Assembly: GCF_004354015.1 (NCBI RefSeq)
Contig: NZ_SMRU01000009.1
Span: 1 to 56,218, forward strand
DNA length: 56,218 nt
Direction: 5' to 3'
Origin: Arthrobacter terricola
GTDB taxonomy: Bacteria > Actinomycetota > Actinomycetes > Actinomycetales > Micrococcaceae
Every line of letters begins with the position of its first letter. Within the stretch, counting starts at the first letter, position 1. Under the pieces are notes generated by a model that saw only the letters and a program-made list of their open reading frames with translations, had not been told where the DNA came from and did not search any database. Positions 1-8,700 of this stretch are shown piece after piece. The position numbers and the translations under genes were made by a program.

Positions 1-732
1 CAATCCATGAACCTGCGCTACGCCACCGTCACCGGCGTCGCCCGCGACGACCTCGACGACGAAGGCGTCTGGCTCTACGCCGAAACTGTGCGCAAGATCC
101 ACGAACTGAACCCCGGCACCGGCGTGGAACTGCTCATCCCCGACTTCTCCGGCAACCCCGAGCACATCAAGGCGATCTGCGACTCGGCCCCGGAAGTGTT
201 CGCCCACAACGTCGAAACCGTGCCGCGCATCTTCAAACGCATCCGCCCCGCGTTCCGGTACGAGCGTTCCCTGGACGTCATCACCCAGGGCCGCAACCAT
301 GGGATGGTCACCAAGTCCAACCTCATCCTGGGGATGGGCGAAACCCGGGAAGAGATCTCCGAAGCCCTGGCCGACCTGCACGCTGCCGGCTGCGACCTGA
401 TCACCATCACCCAGTACCTGCGCCCCTCCGAACGGCACCTGCCCGTGGACCGCTGGGTCAAACCCCAGGAATTCGTCGAGCTCGCCACCGAAGCCGAAGA
501 ACTGGGCTTCCTCGGCGTCATGTCCGGACCCCTCGTGCGCTCCTCCTACCGCGCCGGACGCCTCTGGGCCACCGCCATGCGCAAAAAAGGCCGCGACATC
601 CCCACGCACTTGAAGCACATTGCCCACATCGCCGAAGGCATCCAGGACTCCGGCACCACCCGCCAGGAAGCCCGCACGATCGTCCAGAAAGAGCGCAGGA
701 AAGGATCCTTCCGTGGAGCATCTTCGTTTTAA
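1..732 (+). CDS. lipA: Lipoyl synthase, C-terminal part (5' end outside window)
   Basis: Radical-SAM enzyme that inserts two sulfurs into octanoyl groups on lipoyl domains. The reading frame is open from base 1, so the N-terminal third with the CxxxCxxC iron-sulfur motif lies outside the window. What remains is typical LipA: a segment with [14 protein letters not shown], then [16 protein letters not shown], a [10 protein letters not shown] motif and QYLRPS, and near the end [18 protein letters not shown]. The last 20 bases overlap the start of the next gene, so the two are probably cotranscribed. The protein ends in a basic tail after the conserved core. Identity is clear; whether this is the housekeeping LipA or a second copy cannot be told, since lipB is not visible. 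Confidence 0.93.
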   Translation, partial: QSMNLRYATVTGVARDDLDDEGVWLYAETVRKIHELNPGTGVELLIPDFSGNPEHIKAICDSAPEVFAHNVETVPRIFKRIRPAFRYERSLDVITQGRNHGMVTKSNLILGMGETREEISEALADLHAAGCDLITITQYLRPSERHLPVDRWVKPQEFVELATEAEELGFLGVMSGPLVRSSYRAGRLWATAMRKKGRDIPTHLKHIAHIAEGIQDSGTTRQEARTIVQKERRKGSFRGASSF

Positions 733-1479
733 GATCGCGCCCTCACCGGGTATCGAGAACATGGTGAAAAACTTCCTGCCTTCCGGTGCGGAAATCACCA
801 TTTCCTCTCTCCCGGTGCACGGAATCAGCGCCACTCTGGATTCGGCCGCGAGGTTAGCGGGGGAAGGCTATCGGGTGGTCCCGCACCTGCCGGCCCGGAT
901 GATCCCGAGCATAAGCTTCCTCCGTAACGTGCTGGGCAGCCTCACCCGCTCCGACATTGATCGAATCCTAGTCATGGCAGGAGACGGGGCACCGGAAGGG
1001 CCATACATCGACAGCCTCCACTTAATGGAGGACCTGACGGAGTTCGGTGGGGGAACCTTCAAGCTCGGCATTGTCGGTCACCCAGAGCCGCACCCGCACC
1101 TGCCGGACTCGATACTTCTTGACGCCTTACTCGCCAAACAGCACTTGGCGGCAGACCTAACAACACAGGTCTGCTTTGATGCAGGAATCCTTCGCCGCTA
1201 CCTGGAGCGGCTAAGGAAGGATGGAATCGTCCTTCCCGTATGGGCAAGCGCACCATGCCCGCTCAAACGCGACGAACTCATCGGTGCTGTATCACGGACA
1301 GGAGTGGGTGCGTCCTTCCGAAAAATCAGTCGCATGGGCCCCTTGGCAGGCGGCCATTCAAAGACGGCGCATTCGACCTCGAGCAATTCAAGGTTGCACT
1401 CGGAACGGAATTCGCCGGCCTGCACATCAATACTTTCAACAGGCTCAATATCCCGCTGTCTCTGACAGCTTCTCACTGA
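713..1479 (+). pseudogene. Methylenetetrahydrofolate-reductase-like gene with a -1 frameshift
   Basis: GTG at 713 with an AGGAAAGGA ribosome site ahead of it, overlapping the end of lipA. The first frame encodes an MTHFR-like TIM barrel: an early TISSLPVHG segment, RVVPHLPARM, VMAGDG, GIVGHPEPHP and [19 protein letters not shown]. After KISRM (about 1336) similarity continues only in the -1 frame, with [12 protein letters not shown] and [12 protein letters not shown], ending at 1479. The break coincides with GGGCCCC at 1336-1342, so a lost base in that run would explain it; the same heptamer also fits the XXXYYYZ form of a -1 slippery site. The expected enzyme reduces methylene-THF to methyl-THF. 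Family assignment is moderate to good; whether a functional product is made is open. Confidence 0.72.
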
Positions 1480-1490
1480 GAGGACCAACA

Positions 1491-2393
1491 ATGATTCAAA
1501 CCCCAGATCTTCAGACCACGGGCAGTAGCCGTGTGAAGCGCGGTATGGCGGAGATGCTCAAGGGCGGCGTCATCATGGACGTCGTCAACGTCGAGCAGGC
1601 CCGCATCGCCGAAGACGCCGGTGCCGTGGCGGTCATGGCGCTCGAGCGTGTTCCGGCGGACATCCGCGCCCAGGGCGGCGTGTCCCGGATGTCCGATCCG
1701 GACATGATCGATCAGATCATTGGTGCCGTGTCCATCCCGGTCATGGCCAAGGCCCGCATCGGCCACTTCGTCGAGGCGCAGGTCCTGCAGTCTTTGAGCG
1801 TGGACTATATCGACGAGTCCGAGGTCCTGACCCCGGCCGACTACACGAACCACATCGACAAGTGGAACTTCACCGTTCCCTTCGTCTGCGGTGCCACCAA
1901 CCTGGGTGAGGCGCTGCGCCGCATCAACGAGGGCGCGGCCATGATCCGTTCCAAGGGCGAGGCCGGCACCGGTGATGTGTCCAACGCCACCACGCACATG
2001 CGCCAGATCCGTGCGCAGATCAAGAACCTTTCCTCCCTGCCCGAGGACGAGCTCTACGTCGCGGCAAAGGAACTGCAGGCCCCGTACGAACTGGTCAAGG
2101 AAGTTGCCGCCACCGGCAAGCTCCCGGTCGTGCTGTTCACCGCCGGCGGCATCGCCACCCCGGCCGACGCTGCCATGATGATGCAGCTCGGCGCCGACGG
2201 TGTCTTCGTCGGCTCGGGCATCTTCAAGTCCGGCAACCCGGCCCAGCGTGCCGCCGCCGTCGTGAAGGCCACCACCTTCTACGACGACCCCGACGTCATC
2301 GCCAAGGTCTCCCGCGGCCTGGGCGAAGCCATGGTCGGCATCAACGTCGACGAAATCCCGCAGCCGCACCGCCTCGCCGAACGCGGCTGGTGA
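1491..2393 (+). CDS. pdxS: Pyridoxal 5'-phosphate synthase subunit PdxS
   Basis: 300 aa, the usual length for PdxS, the PLP synthase subunit that combines ribose 5-phosphate, glyceraldehyde 3-phosphate and ammonia. The ATG at 1491 follows GAGAGGACC and gives the canonical N-terminus; longer starts add unrelated sequence. Catalytic positions are in place: D30 in [11 protein letters not shown]87 in [10 protein letters not shown] and K155 in [11 protein letters not shown], each six residues downstream of the well-known Bacillus numbering. [19 protein letters not shown] and GVFVGSGIF mark the phosphate-binding end of the barrel. The glutaminase partner PdxT, often next to it, is absent; an unrelated small gene overlaps its stop instead. 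Confidence 0.97.
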   Translation: MIQTPDLQTTGSSRVKRGMAEMLKGGVIMDVVNVEQARIAEDAGAVAVMALERVPADIRAQGGVSRMSDPDMIDQIIGAVSIPVMAKARIGHFVEAQVLQSLSVDYIDESEVLTPADYTNHIDKWNFTVPFVCGATNLGEALRRINEGAAMIRSKGEAGTGDVSNATTHMRQIRAQIKNLSSLPEDELYVAAKELQAPYELVKEVAATGKLPVVLFTAGGIATPADAAMMMQLGADGVFVGSGIFKSGNPAQRAAAVVKATTFYDDPDVIAKVSRGLGEAMVGINVDEIPQPHRLAERGW

Positions 2394-2662
2394 CCGACAT
2401 GACAATCGTTGAGACACAGCGGACCCTTGGATTTGCTCCGTACGAGCCCGGCGCCGAGCTTTCACACGGTCAGTGGAAGAAACTGGAAGAGGGACAATAT
2501 GTCATTATTCAGCGCCTGGGCGAGCCTGTACGTGCCGGGGAAATCGACATACTGAACTATCACGCCACGATCTTCTGGGTACAGATTGACGGAGGGGGCC
2601 GCGTTGCGGTTTACGAGGACGACGGCACCCGCGTCTGGTTGCCCAAAGGCTGCCGACTGTGA
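2390..2662 (+). CDS. Hypothetical small protein overlapping the pdxS stop
   Basis: 90 aa from a GTG whose bases overlap the pdxS stop codon (GTGA); an ATG three codons later is an alternative start. I do not recognise the family. The protein is soluble looking, with no membrane segment, and alternates charged and hydrophobic stretches ([19 protein letters not shown], then [17 protein letters not shown]), suggesting a small beta-rich fold. The overlap suggests translational coupling to pdxS, so a link to vitamin B6 metabolism is conceivable but unsupported by motif. Confidence 0.6.
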   Translation: MTDMTIVETQRTLGFAPYEPGAELSHGQWKKLEEGQYVIIQRLGEPVRAGEIDILNYHATIFWVQIDGGGRVAVYEDDGTRVWLPKGCRL

Positions 2663-2833
2663 ATGGTTGCGCACTCGGGCGGAGTTTCCACGCAAGCTCA
2701 AGATCCCGATGGAACCGGCAAGTGGAAGCTGGCTACGCAAAGGAAAGCCACAGGCGTAGCCGTCTGGAACAGGCCTGGCACCAAACGACGGTGACCTGCA
2801 ATGAGAGCCGCACTGAAACAAAGGATAAACGCG

Positions 2834-3451
2834 ATGGCATGGATTGATGGCCAGCTGTTTATCTCTGTTCTGGTCACCCTTTTCGTTATTATGGACCCTC
2901 CGGGAACTGTTCCGTTGTTTATATCCCTGACGGCTGACATGACACCGAAGGCCCGCAACCGTTCTGCGCTGCAGGCCATTGCCGTCGCTGTGGGCGTCAT
3001 TACAGCCTTTGCCATCTTTGGCCAGAACATTCTCAGTTACATGCACATCAGCCTTGCGGCGTTGCAGGGGGCTGGCGGCCTCCTTCTCATCCTCATAGCC
3101 CTTCAGCTGCTGACAGGGGAAACCGACGCGGCGAACAATGCCAACCGCTATAAAAACATCGCGTTTGTTCCTCTTGGAACCCCGCTGATGGCCGGTCCGG
3201 GAGCCATAGTTGCAGTCATTGTTTTCGCCCAGCAGGCCAACAGCCCTGCCCGTATCAGCGCGGTCGTTGCAGGACTGCTCCTAACCTTTTTGGCGCTGTA
3301 CTTGGCGATGCGGTTCGCATCGCTTGTCCAAAGGATCTTGCGTGAGGACGGCGTGGAGCTTGTTACCCGCATAGCGGGTCTGTTGCTGTCGGCAATCGCT
3401 GTTCAAATGATTGCCGATTCGGCGCAGGAGTTCGTAAAATCCTGGGCCTGA
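2834..3451 (+). CDS. MarC-family integral membrane protein
   Basis: 205 aa from the ATG at 2834, preceded by AAAGGA; an upstream in-frame ATG adds only a charged leader. Six hydrophobic segments are visible. Family hallmarks are FVIMDPPGTVPLFISLT near the N-terminus, an ALQLLTG segment, and the second half starting FVPLGTPLMAGPGAIVAV. The MarC/UPF0056 family is widespread, and its transported substrate is not established despite the name. A hairpin just after the stop supports a single-gene or end-of-operon unit. Confidence 0.9.
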   Translation: MAWIDGQLFISVLVTLFVIMDPPGTVPLFISLTADMTPKARNRSALQAIAVAVGVITAFAIFGQNILSYMHISLAALQGAGGLLLILIALQLLTGETDAANNANRYKNIAFVPLGTPLMAGPGAIVAVIVFAQQANSPARISAVVAGLLLTFLALYLAMRFASLVQRILREDGVELVTRIAGLLLSAIAVQMIADSAQEFVKSWA

Positions 3452-3464
3452 CCCAACCGAGATG

Positions 3465-3490
3465 CGCGGCGGGCCCAGCCGCGGGATTTT
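3465..3490 (+). terminator. Putative intrinsic terminator after the MarC gene
   Basis: CGCGGC at 3465-3470 pairs with GCCGCG at 3478-3483 around a GGGCCCA loop, followed by GGATTTTG. The T run is only four long, so termination would be weak. Position, 14 bases after the marC-like stop, is the main support. Confidence 0.45.
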
Positions 3491-3690
3491 GCGGTTTGTC
3501 GAAAGGCCTACTTCGCCATCGGCGCCGCCCACACGCTCTCTTGAGTAGGACCGCCGTATTCATATCCGGTGCGGACGCTGACGCAACAGTTCCGTGAGCG
3601 CACCGGCAGGTTTCTCTCTCTTATCAGGTCTGCCCTAGTTTTGGACGCCTCCTCGAGAGCGCACCACAGTAGGTAACCCCTAGCCCACCG
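3491..3690. other. Non-coding stretch between the MarC gene and the resolvase remnant
   Basis: About 200 bases in which I see no convincing gene. It marks the change from conserved chromosome to mobile/defence DNA. No insertion-sequence inverted repeat was recognised by eye. Confidence 0.4.
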
Positions 3691-3706
3691 ATGTCTCATG
3701 AGACAT
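3691..3706. repeat. Perfect 16-bp palindrome at the resolvase remnant boundary
   Basis: ATGTCTCATGAGACAT reads identically on both strands and contains the apparent start of the truncated resolvase frame. Such a site could be a recombinase or regulator half-site pair, or the scar of the event that removed the N-terminal domain. Confidence 0.55.
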
Positions 3707-4077
3707 GCGAACTCTACAGAACCTCCGGCCGGCTCCAGCTGGGCCTGTTCGCGACCCTGGCGGAGTATGAGCGCGAGCTCATCAACGAACGGGTCCGGGC
3801 AGGGATCATGGCCGCCAGGGCGTGCGGTGTCCGGTTCGGTCAGAAGCCGGTCAACCAGGACACTGTTGAAGCGAAGCTCGAAGTGGCCCGCCAGCTCCTG
3901 TCCAAGGGTAAGACTGCGGAGCGCGCGGCCGAGACGGTCGGCTGGTCACGGGCCACCCTGTACCGCTACCTGAAGAAGTACGGTGCCGAGGTCCCAGAGC
4001 TCGATGACAGGCACGTGGTGCTCGGCCGCGGCCGGTCCCAGTACGCCGACAGCAAGCCGCTCCCGCCGCGGGACTGA
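3691..4077 (+). pseudogene. Truncated serine resolvase/invertase, catalytic domain missing
   Basis: 128 aa corresponding to the C-terminal portion of a Tn3/Hin-type serine recombinase. It enters the family at the end of the catalytic domain (TSGRLQLGLFATLAEYERELINERVRAG), continues through the long helix, and ends with a helix-turn-helix (KTAERAAETVGWSRATLYRYLK). The roughly 100-residue N-terminal domain with the nucleophilic serine is absent, and no upstream frame supplies it. It would bind DNA at most. Read as a remnant of a transposon or island; the tail after the helix-turn-helix, about 25 residues, is unlike the family. Confidence 0.8.
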
Positions 4078-4301
4078 CATCTGCGCATGTTCCCTTGTAG
4101 AAGCCAAACGAGGAGGGATGCGCTGTGGTGGAGGTCGCGTGGATGAGGCCGCGACCGGAGGATGCTGATCAGGGTGCGCCGCTGCGGTGGCCGTCGCACG
4201 GGCGGTTCCCCACCGGATGGATAACGACGTCTACAACGTGGCCCCCCGCTCCGACACGTGGACGGCGCATCGCCAGGCCTGACACCTTCCACTCACCGTG
4301 C

Positions 4302-4318
4302 CCAACAGATAGTGTTGG
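4302..4318. promoter_or_regulatory. Candidate autoregulatory operator of the toxin-antitoxin pair
   Basis: CCAACA (4302-4307) and TGTTGG (4313-4318) form a perfect 6-bp inverted repeat ending three bases before the antitoxin ATG. Antitoxins of this class usually bind their own promoter, so a bound dimer here could block initiation. The repeat is short and function is inferred from position. Confidence 0.45.
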
Positions 4319-4321
4319 TTC

Positions 4322-4858
4322 ATGCAGACAGAGAAGGCTGCCTCTGAACAGACGGTCATCCTCAAAATCGGTGGCCAAGAGTTCACGGTGAAAGTCCGGG
4401 ACGGTGTCGCGATGATGCCCAAAGGCCTGACCCGGGTACAGACGCGCCGGCCTGCCCGTTCCACGACGCGTGGGAGGGCGCCCGAACGGACGGGCTCAAT
4501 CAATCTGGGCGGCCTGAGAAAGGACGCCCCTGACTACGGGCCTGTCGCCACGACACAACGGCTCGTCAACGCACTCGGGAACAACACCGTGGCCGCGCTA
4601 TTGGGTGTCAATAAGGATCGTCCGAGCCGCTGGGCCTCCGGCAAAGACGTGCCGAATGACGAGAACCGGATCCAACTCGCCGACCTGGACGCGTTGGTCG
4701 GCCATCTCCACAGCGCGTTCACACCTGCCCAGGCCATCCTTTGGTTGGAGGGACAGAACGCCTACCTCAACGCCCGGCCCATCGACGTCTACCGGCTCGA
4801 GGGTGCAGCGCCGGTGATCGAAGCGATCCGCGCCCACGAGCAAGGAGCATTCGCCTAG
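4322..4858 (+). CDS. Xre/MbcA/ParS-like antitoxin
   Basis: 178 aa. The C-terminal half is the antitoxin/toxin-binding domain family that accompanies RES toxins: TTQRLVNALGNNTVAALLGVNKDR, PSRWASGKDVP and, near the end, FTPAQAILWLEGQNAYL. The N-terminal 60 residues form a small ubiquitin-like or swapped-hairpin extension (ILKIGGQEFTVKVRDG) plus a basic linker, which is longer than in the simplest relatives. The stop codon overlaps the RES start (TAGTG), so antitoxin and toxin are translationally coupled. Expected role: neutralise the RES toxin and repress the operon through the repeat just upstream. Confidence 0.86.
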   Translation: MQTEKAASEQTVILKIGGQEFTVKVRDGVAMMPKGLTRVQTRRPARSTTRGRAPERTGSINLGGLRKDAPDYGPVATTQRLVNALGNNTVAALLGVNKDRPSRWASGKDVPNDENRIQLADLDALVGHLHSAFTPAQAILWLEGQNAYLNARPIDVYRLEGAAPVIEAIRAHEQGAFA

Positions 4859-5412
4859 TGGAGTTCTGGCGCGTCCTGAACTATCACTCGGCGGCAGCTG
4901 ACCCGTCCGCAAACGGGCACCCTCTCTACATCAGGCCCAGGCAGGGACCGGGACGGATCGATGACCCGGACCGGGATTACCTGGTCCTCTACGTCGGCGA
5001 TTCACCGGAGGGAGCAATCGCCGAGGCCTTCGGCAGCTACTCGACCTGGAGGCCGGAAGTCCTGGACCCTCCGCCGGGAACGCCGGCCGGGACGGTCAAG
5101 GCGTTGGTGAAGTACGAGGGCGATCCGGCCATTCTGGACCTGGATGACCCGGGGGTCCTGCAGGACTGGTCGCTGCGGCCCAGCAGTGTTGTCTCCAGGG
5201 ACCGGCAGTCGACCCAGCAGTGGGCGCGTTCCATGTACGACACAGGGGACTACGCGGGCTTGTCCTGGTGGTCCGTCTATGAGCCGCGCTGGGCCAGTTA
5301 CGGACTGTGGGACGTATCGAGCCTCAGTGTGATGGGCCGGCCCGAGGTGCTCACCCTTAGCCACCCGGCGGTACAGGACGCCGCTGCGCTGATCAGGCGG
5401 GTCATTAGCTAG
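4858..5412 (+). CDS. RES-domain toxin
   Basis: 184 aa from a GTG overlapping the antitoxin stop by one base. Family features are the opening EFWRVLNYH (the conserved R of the RES domain), YVGDSPEGAIAEAFG, and a late GLSWWSVYEPRW segment carrying the S of RES. Characterised RES toxins deplete NAD+ (glycohydrolase or phosphorylase activity) and cause growth arrest; that function is inherited from the family. The pair could stabilise the neighbouring restriction genes or act in phage defence. Confidence 0.87.
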   Translation: MEFWRVLNYHSAAADPSANGHPLYIRPRQGPGRIDDPDRDYLVLYVGDSPEGAIAEAFGSYSTWRPEVLDPPPGTPAGTVKALVKYEGDPAILDLDDPGVLQDWSLRPSSVVSRDRQSTQQWARSMYDTGDYAGLSWWSVYEPRWASYGLWDVSSLSVMGRPEVLTLSHPAVQDAAALIRRVIS

Positions 5413-5450
5413 TCCCTCAACGGTGAGAGGCTTTCCTGGCTCCGCACACA

Positions 5451-5490
5451 TGAGAGGTAAGCAAACGGGCAACCGCCCCCTTACCTCTCA
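5451..5490 (+). promoter_or_regulatory. Strong hairpin adjoining a ribosome site
   Basis: TGAGAGGTAAG (5451-5461) pairs perfectly with CTTACCTCTCA (5480-5490), with a possible inner GGGC/GCCC pairing. There is no T run, so it is a poor intrinsic terminator. The right arm abuts AGGAG ahead of a small ATG frame at 5501, so it could be a toxin-operon end structure or a translation-controlling leader. Confidence 0.5.
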
Positions 5491-5500
5491 GGAGAACAAC

Positions 5501-5566
5501 ATGGCAACGATCAACACTTTCCCTGGCTCCCCGCTGAAAACACCTCCTGAACAGGAAGCTTGCTAG
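5501..5566 (+). CDS. Possible 21-aa peptide downstream of the hairpin
   Basis: An ATG ten bases after AGGAG opens a 21-residue frame, MATINTFPGSPLKTPPEQEA plus Cys. It has no recognisable family and may be chance or the leftover start of a deleted gene. The good ribosome site and flanking hairpin are the only reasons to list it. Confidence 0.25.
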   Translation: MATINTFPGSPLKTPPEQEAC

Positions 5567-5771
5567 TTCTACTGAAGCAGTTGTGACCGTCCGACCCAAG
5601 AAAACTCAACGCGTTTCGCTACCGACAGCAAGTCGGCACGACTACCGGCAGACAAAGTTCAGTTTCCCGTGACGCATGGGCCGGAGGCTTGTGCCGGGGG
5701 GCATACGCAGGAGCCGCGGCATGCGACCATCGACTCGTTTTCGAAGCTGCACAAGGCGTTCCGGTAAACCT
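5567..5771. other. Non-coding gap between the toxin operon and the restriction enzyme
   Basis: About 200 bases with no gene, terminator or repeat that I can support. It lies downstream of both convergent units (RES toxin on plus, restriction enzyme on minus). Confidence 0.4.
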
Positions 5772-8700
5772 CTAGCCAAGTCCCAGCTCCGGTAAAGCGT
5801 CCACCATCCTGTTAGTCTCCAGGCTGAGCGCCACGATGCGGCCGATCAGGTCGATGATGTAGCGGGGCTGCTCATGCTCGCGGGACCAGTCATTTGGGTC
5901 GTTGATGATGCCCGACGCCTTGTCCGTCTTGACCTGGTACCGCTCAAGGATCCAGTCCAGGGCCGAGCGGGAGCCCAGCATGTAACGGTGAGCGTCCTCC
6001 GGGATACCCTCCAAGGTGATGTGGGAGTTGTAGATGACACGGGTCTTGTCCCAGGCGCCGGCCTTTCCGGCGTACTTCATCTTGGTCACGGCATACCGGG
6101 CATACTCGTCCTGCTCGATGGCCAGACCGGTGGTCACCTCGGTGAGGGCGTACGGCTCCAGCGACTCGTAGCCGATGTGGAGATCGGAGAGCGCCTTGCC
6201 GGCGTTGACGAAGGCCTGGAAACGCTCTGTGCCGGGAACCTGCGGGATGCGGGGAAGCATCTTCTTCAGGTCCGCGGCGAACCTGGTCCGGTATTCGGGA
6301 GAGTGGAGAAGCCCGTAGACGTAGTAGAAGATGTCATCCTTGGTTACGTCCGGGCCGTAAGCAGCGCGGTAGTCCGCCAAGGCGGAGTCGGTGATATTGT
6401 CGACTAGCTGCAGGCTCTGGTTTTGGGTGCTGAGTTCGTCGAACAAGCCGCCGGCCGCTGGTGCCGAGTAGGAGTAGCGCGGGAAGAACTGGACTCCGCT
6501 GATACCAGCACCTCCCAGGTCCGGAAAGGCGTTTGTGGCAAGGCAGAGAAAGTCGGGAGCGGAATTCCCCGGTGCGGGGAAGAAGTATCCGTGGTTTTCC
6601 GCATCTGCTGCCGGGAAAAAGCGCGGAAGCCGACCCCGCCGGTCGTTGAGGCTGTCATCGAAGTAGACGGACATCCGGGTGAAGGGGCGGTAGATGGATG
6701 TCTGGACGCAGTTTTCTTCTAGCTTCAGTGCCTTTCCGCGCTGGTGCTGTGCTTCCAACCCGCTTGACCAGCTGATGCGCGCCGGGTCACGGTCGGAGAT
6801 GGGGGTTCCGAGCTGGCCGTTGTAGTTGGCGATCATCTGCTCTACGTTGTCCTGCAGTTTGCTGCTGGAGAAGTTGTAGACCCAAGCATCCCGGTTGGTC
6901 TTCAGGCCGCCTGAGAAGGTTGTGAAGATTCCGGCCTTCCCGTCCTTCTCGCCAATCGGAGTGAAGCCCTCGAAGAGGGCGTTGCGCTGGTTGATCCAGT
7001 CGCCGTCGCTGTTTGGCGTGAGCTGCGTCCAGTCGATTGTTGCGAGAGTTGCTTCGTTGACGATCGCAAGTTTCTCTTTCCGATCCAGGTAGTCGCCGAT
7101 GTCCCTGTAGTTAAGGGAACAGCTCTCTACCGTGCCGGGTCGCTTAACGAGCAGGAGGATGGCCACGGTGTTGCGGCTGCCGGAGTCGAAGATTTTGCCG
7201 CCCTCGCGCCGGCTTTGTTCGCCTGCTGTGCGCTGGTTGCCGCGGAGGTTGTAGACGTAGATGTCGTGGAACTCGGATGCGAGAGTCTTCCGCAGCCCGT
7301 CGGCCGTGTTGCCGTCGATGTAGCCGCCATTGGAGACGTAACAGAGGACCCCGCCATGGGGAGAATTGAGGATCCGGTTGGAGCCCCAGCGGATGGCACG
7401 GATGTAGGAGTCGTACAACGAGTTTTTGAGCGTTGCCGTTGACAGTTCCGCATAGGTGGAGCGGATCGATTCGTCCAGAGTCGGGTACTTCAAGTTTGCG
7501 TTGTCGTCGTTCTGGCTGCCTTGCCCGGCGGAGTAGGGCGGGTTGCCGACGATGACCCGGATGTCGAGGGCGTTCTGGGCTTTCACGCGGTCGTTGTTCG
7601 AGGTGAAGACATGCTCGTCGAGGGTGTCGCCGTCTTCCGTCATCTGGAAGGTGTCGGTCAGGACGATGCCGTCGAAGGGAAGGTAAGGCACCTCGCCGGC
7701 ATCCTTGCCCTCGGCTGCCGCCTGTTCCTCCAAGAGCCCGTGCACGGTGGCTTCGATGTTTATTGCGGCGATGTAGTAGGCCATGAGGAGCAGTTCGTTG
7801 GCGTGCAGCTCCTGGGTGTACTTACGGAGCAGGTCTTCGGGTTTGATCCGGCCGGATTGGAGCAGCCGCACGATGAACGTCCCGGTGCCTGTGAAGGGGT
7901 CCAGGACGTGGACGCCTTCGTCGCTGATGGAGGCGTTGAAGTCTTTCTTCAGGACGTCGTCGACGGCGCGGATGATGAAATCGACGACCTCCACCGGGGT
8001 GTAGACGATACCCAGGGATTCGGCGGTGCGGGGGAAGGCCAGTTTGAAGAACTTCTCGTACAGCTCGGTGACGATCTTCTGCTTGCCCTCGGCATTGGTG
8101 ATGCCTTCGGCGCGGATCCTCACGGAACGGTAGAAGGATTCGAGGTTGGCGACCTCGGAGTCCAGGTTGTACTTCTCCAGGATGTCGACCATGGAGTCCA
8201 TGACTTGGGAGACCGGGTTGTGGGCCGCGAACGAGTAGCCCTCGAACAGGGCCTCAAACACCGGCTTGGTGATCAGATGCTGCGAGAGCATATCGATGGC
8301 GTCCGACTCGGTGATGGAGTCGTTCAGGTTCCCGCGCAGGCCTTGCAGGAAGACGCTGAATTCTTCCCGCGGCCGCTGGTCTTCGCCGTCCAGAATGGTG
8401 CGGATCCTGAGCACATGGCGGTCCGCGATTTCTTTGACGTCTTTGGCCCAGGATTCCCAATAGCGGCGGTCGCCGACTTTGCGGACCATGCGGGCGAAAA
8501 TCGCGTTGCGCCACTGGTCTGCGCCGGCGGCCATGTGGAACAGGGCCTCGGTGCCGGTACCACCGCTTTCAGTGTCCCCGCCGCCGGTTCCGCCTTGTCC
8601 TTCCCCGAACGGGTCCGCGACCGTGATGACGTCGATCTTGTTGTTGGCGTTCCGGTTCAGTTCGAGCTTGTTGATCATCGCCTCGAACCGGTCATCGTGG

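Noticed and set aside
1473..2465. 330-aa open frame on the minus strand over pdxS
   Set aside because: Antisense shadow of a clear pdxS gene; no motif and low-complexity Asp/Gly/Val composition.
2659..2847. 62-aa plus-strand frame between the pdxS-linked gene and the MarC gene
   Set aside because: No ribosome site, no motif, and it overlaps the MarC start region.
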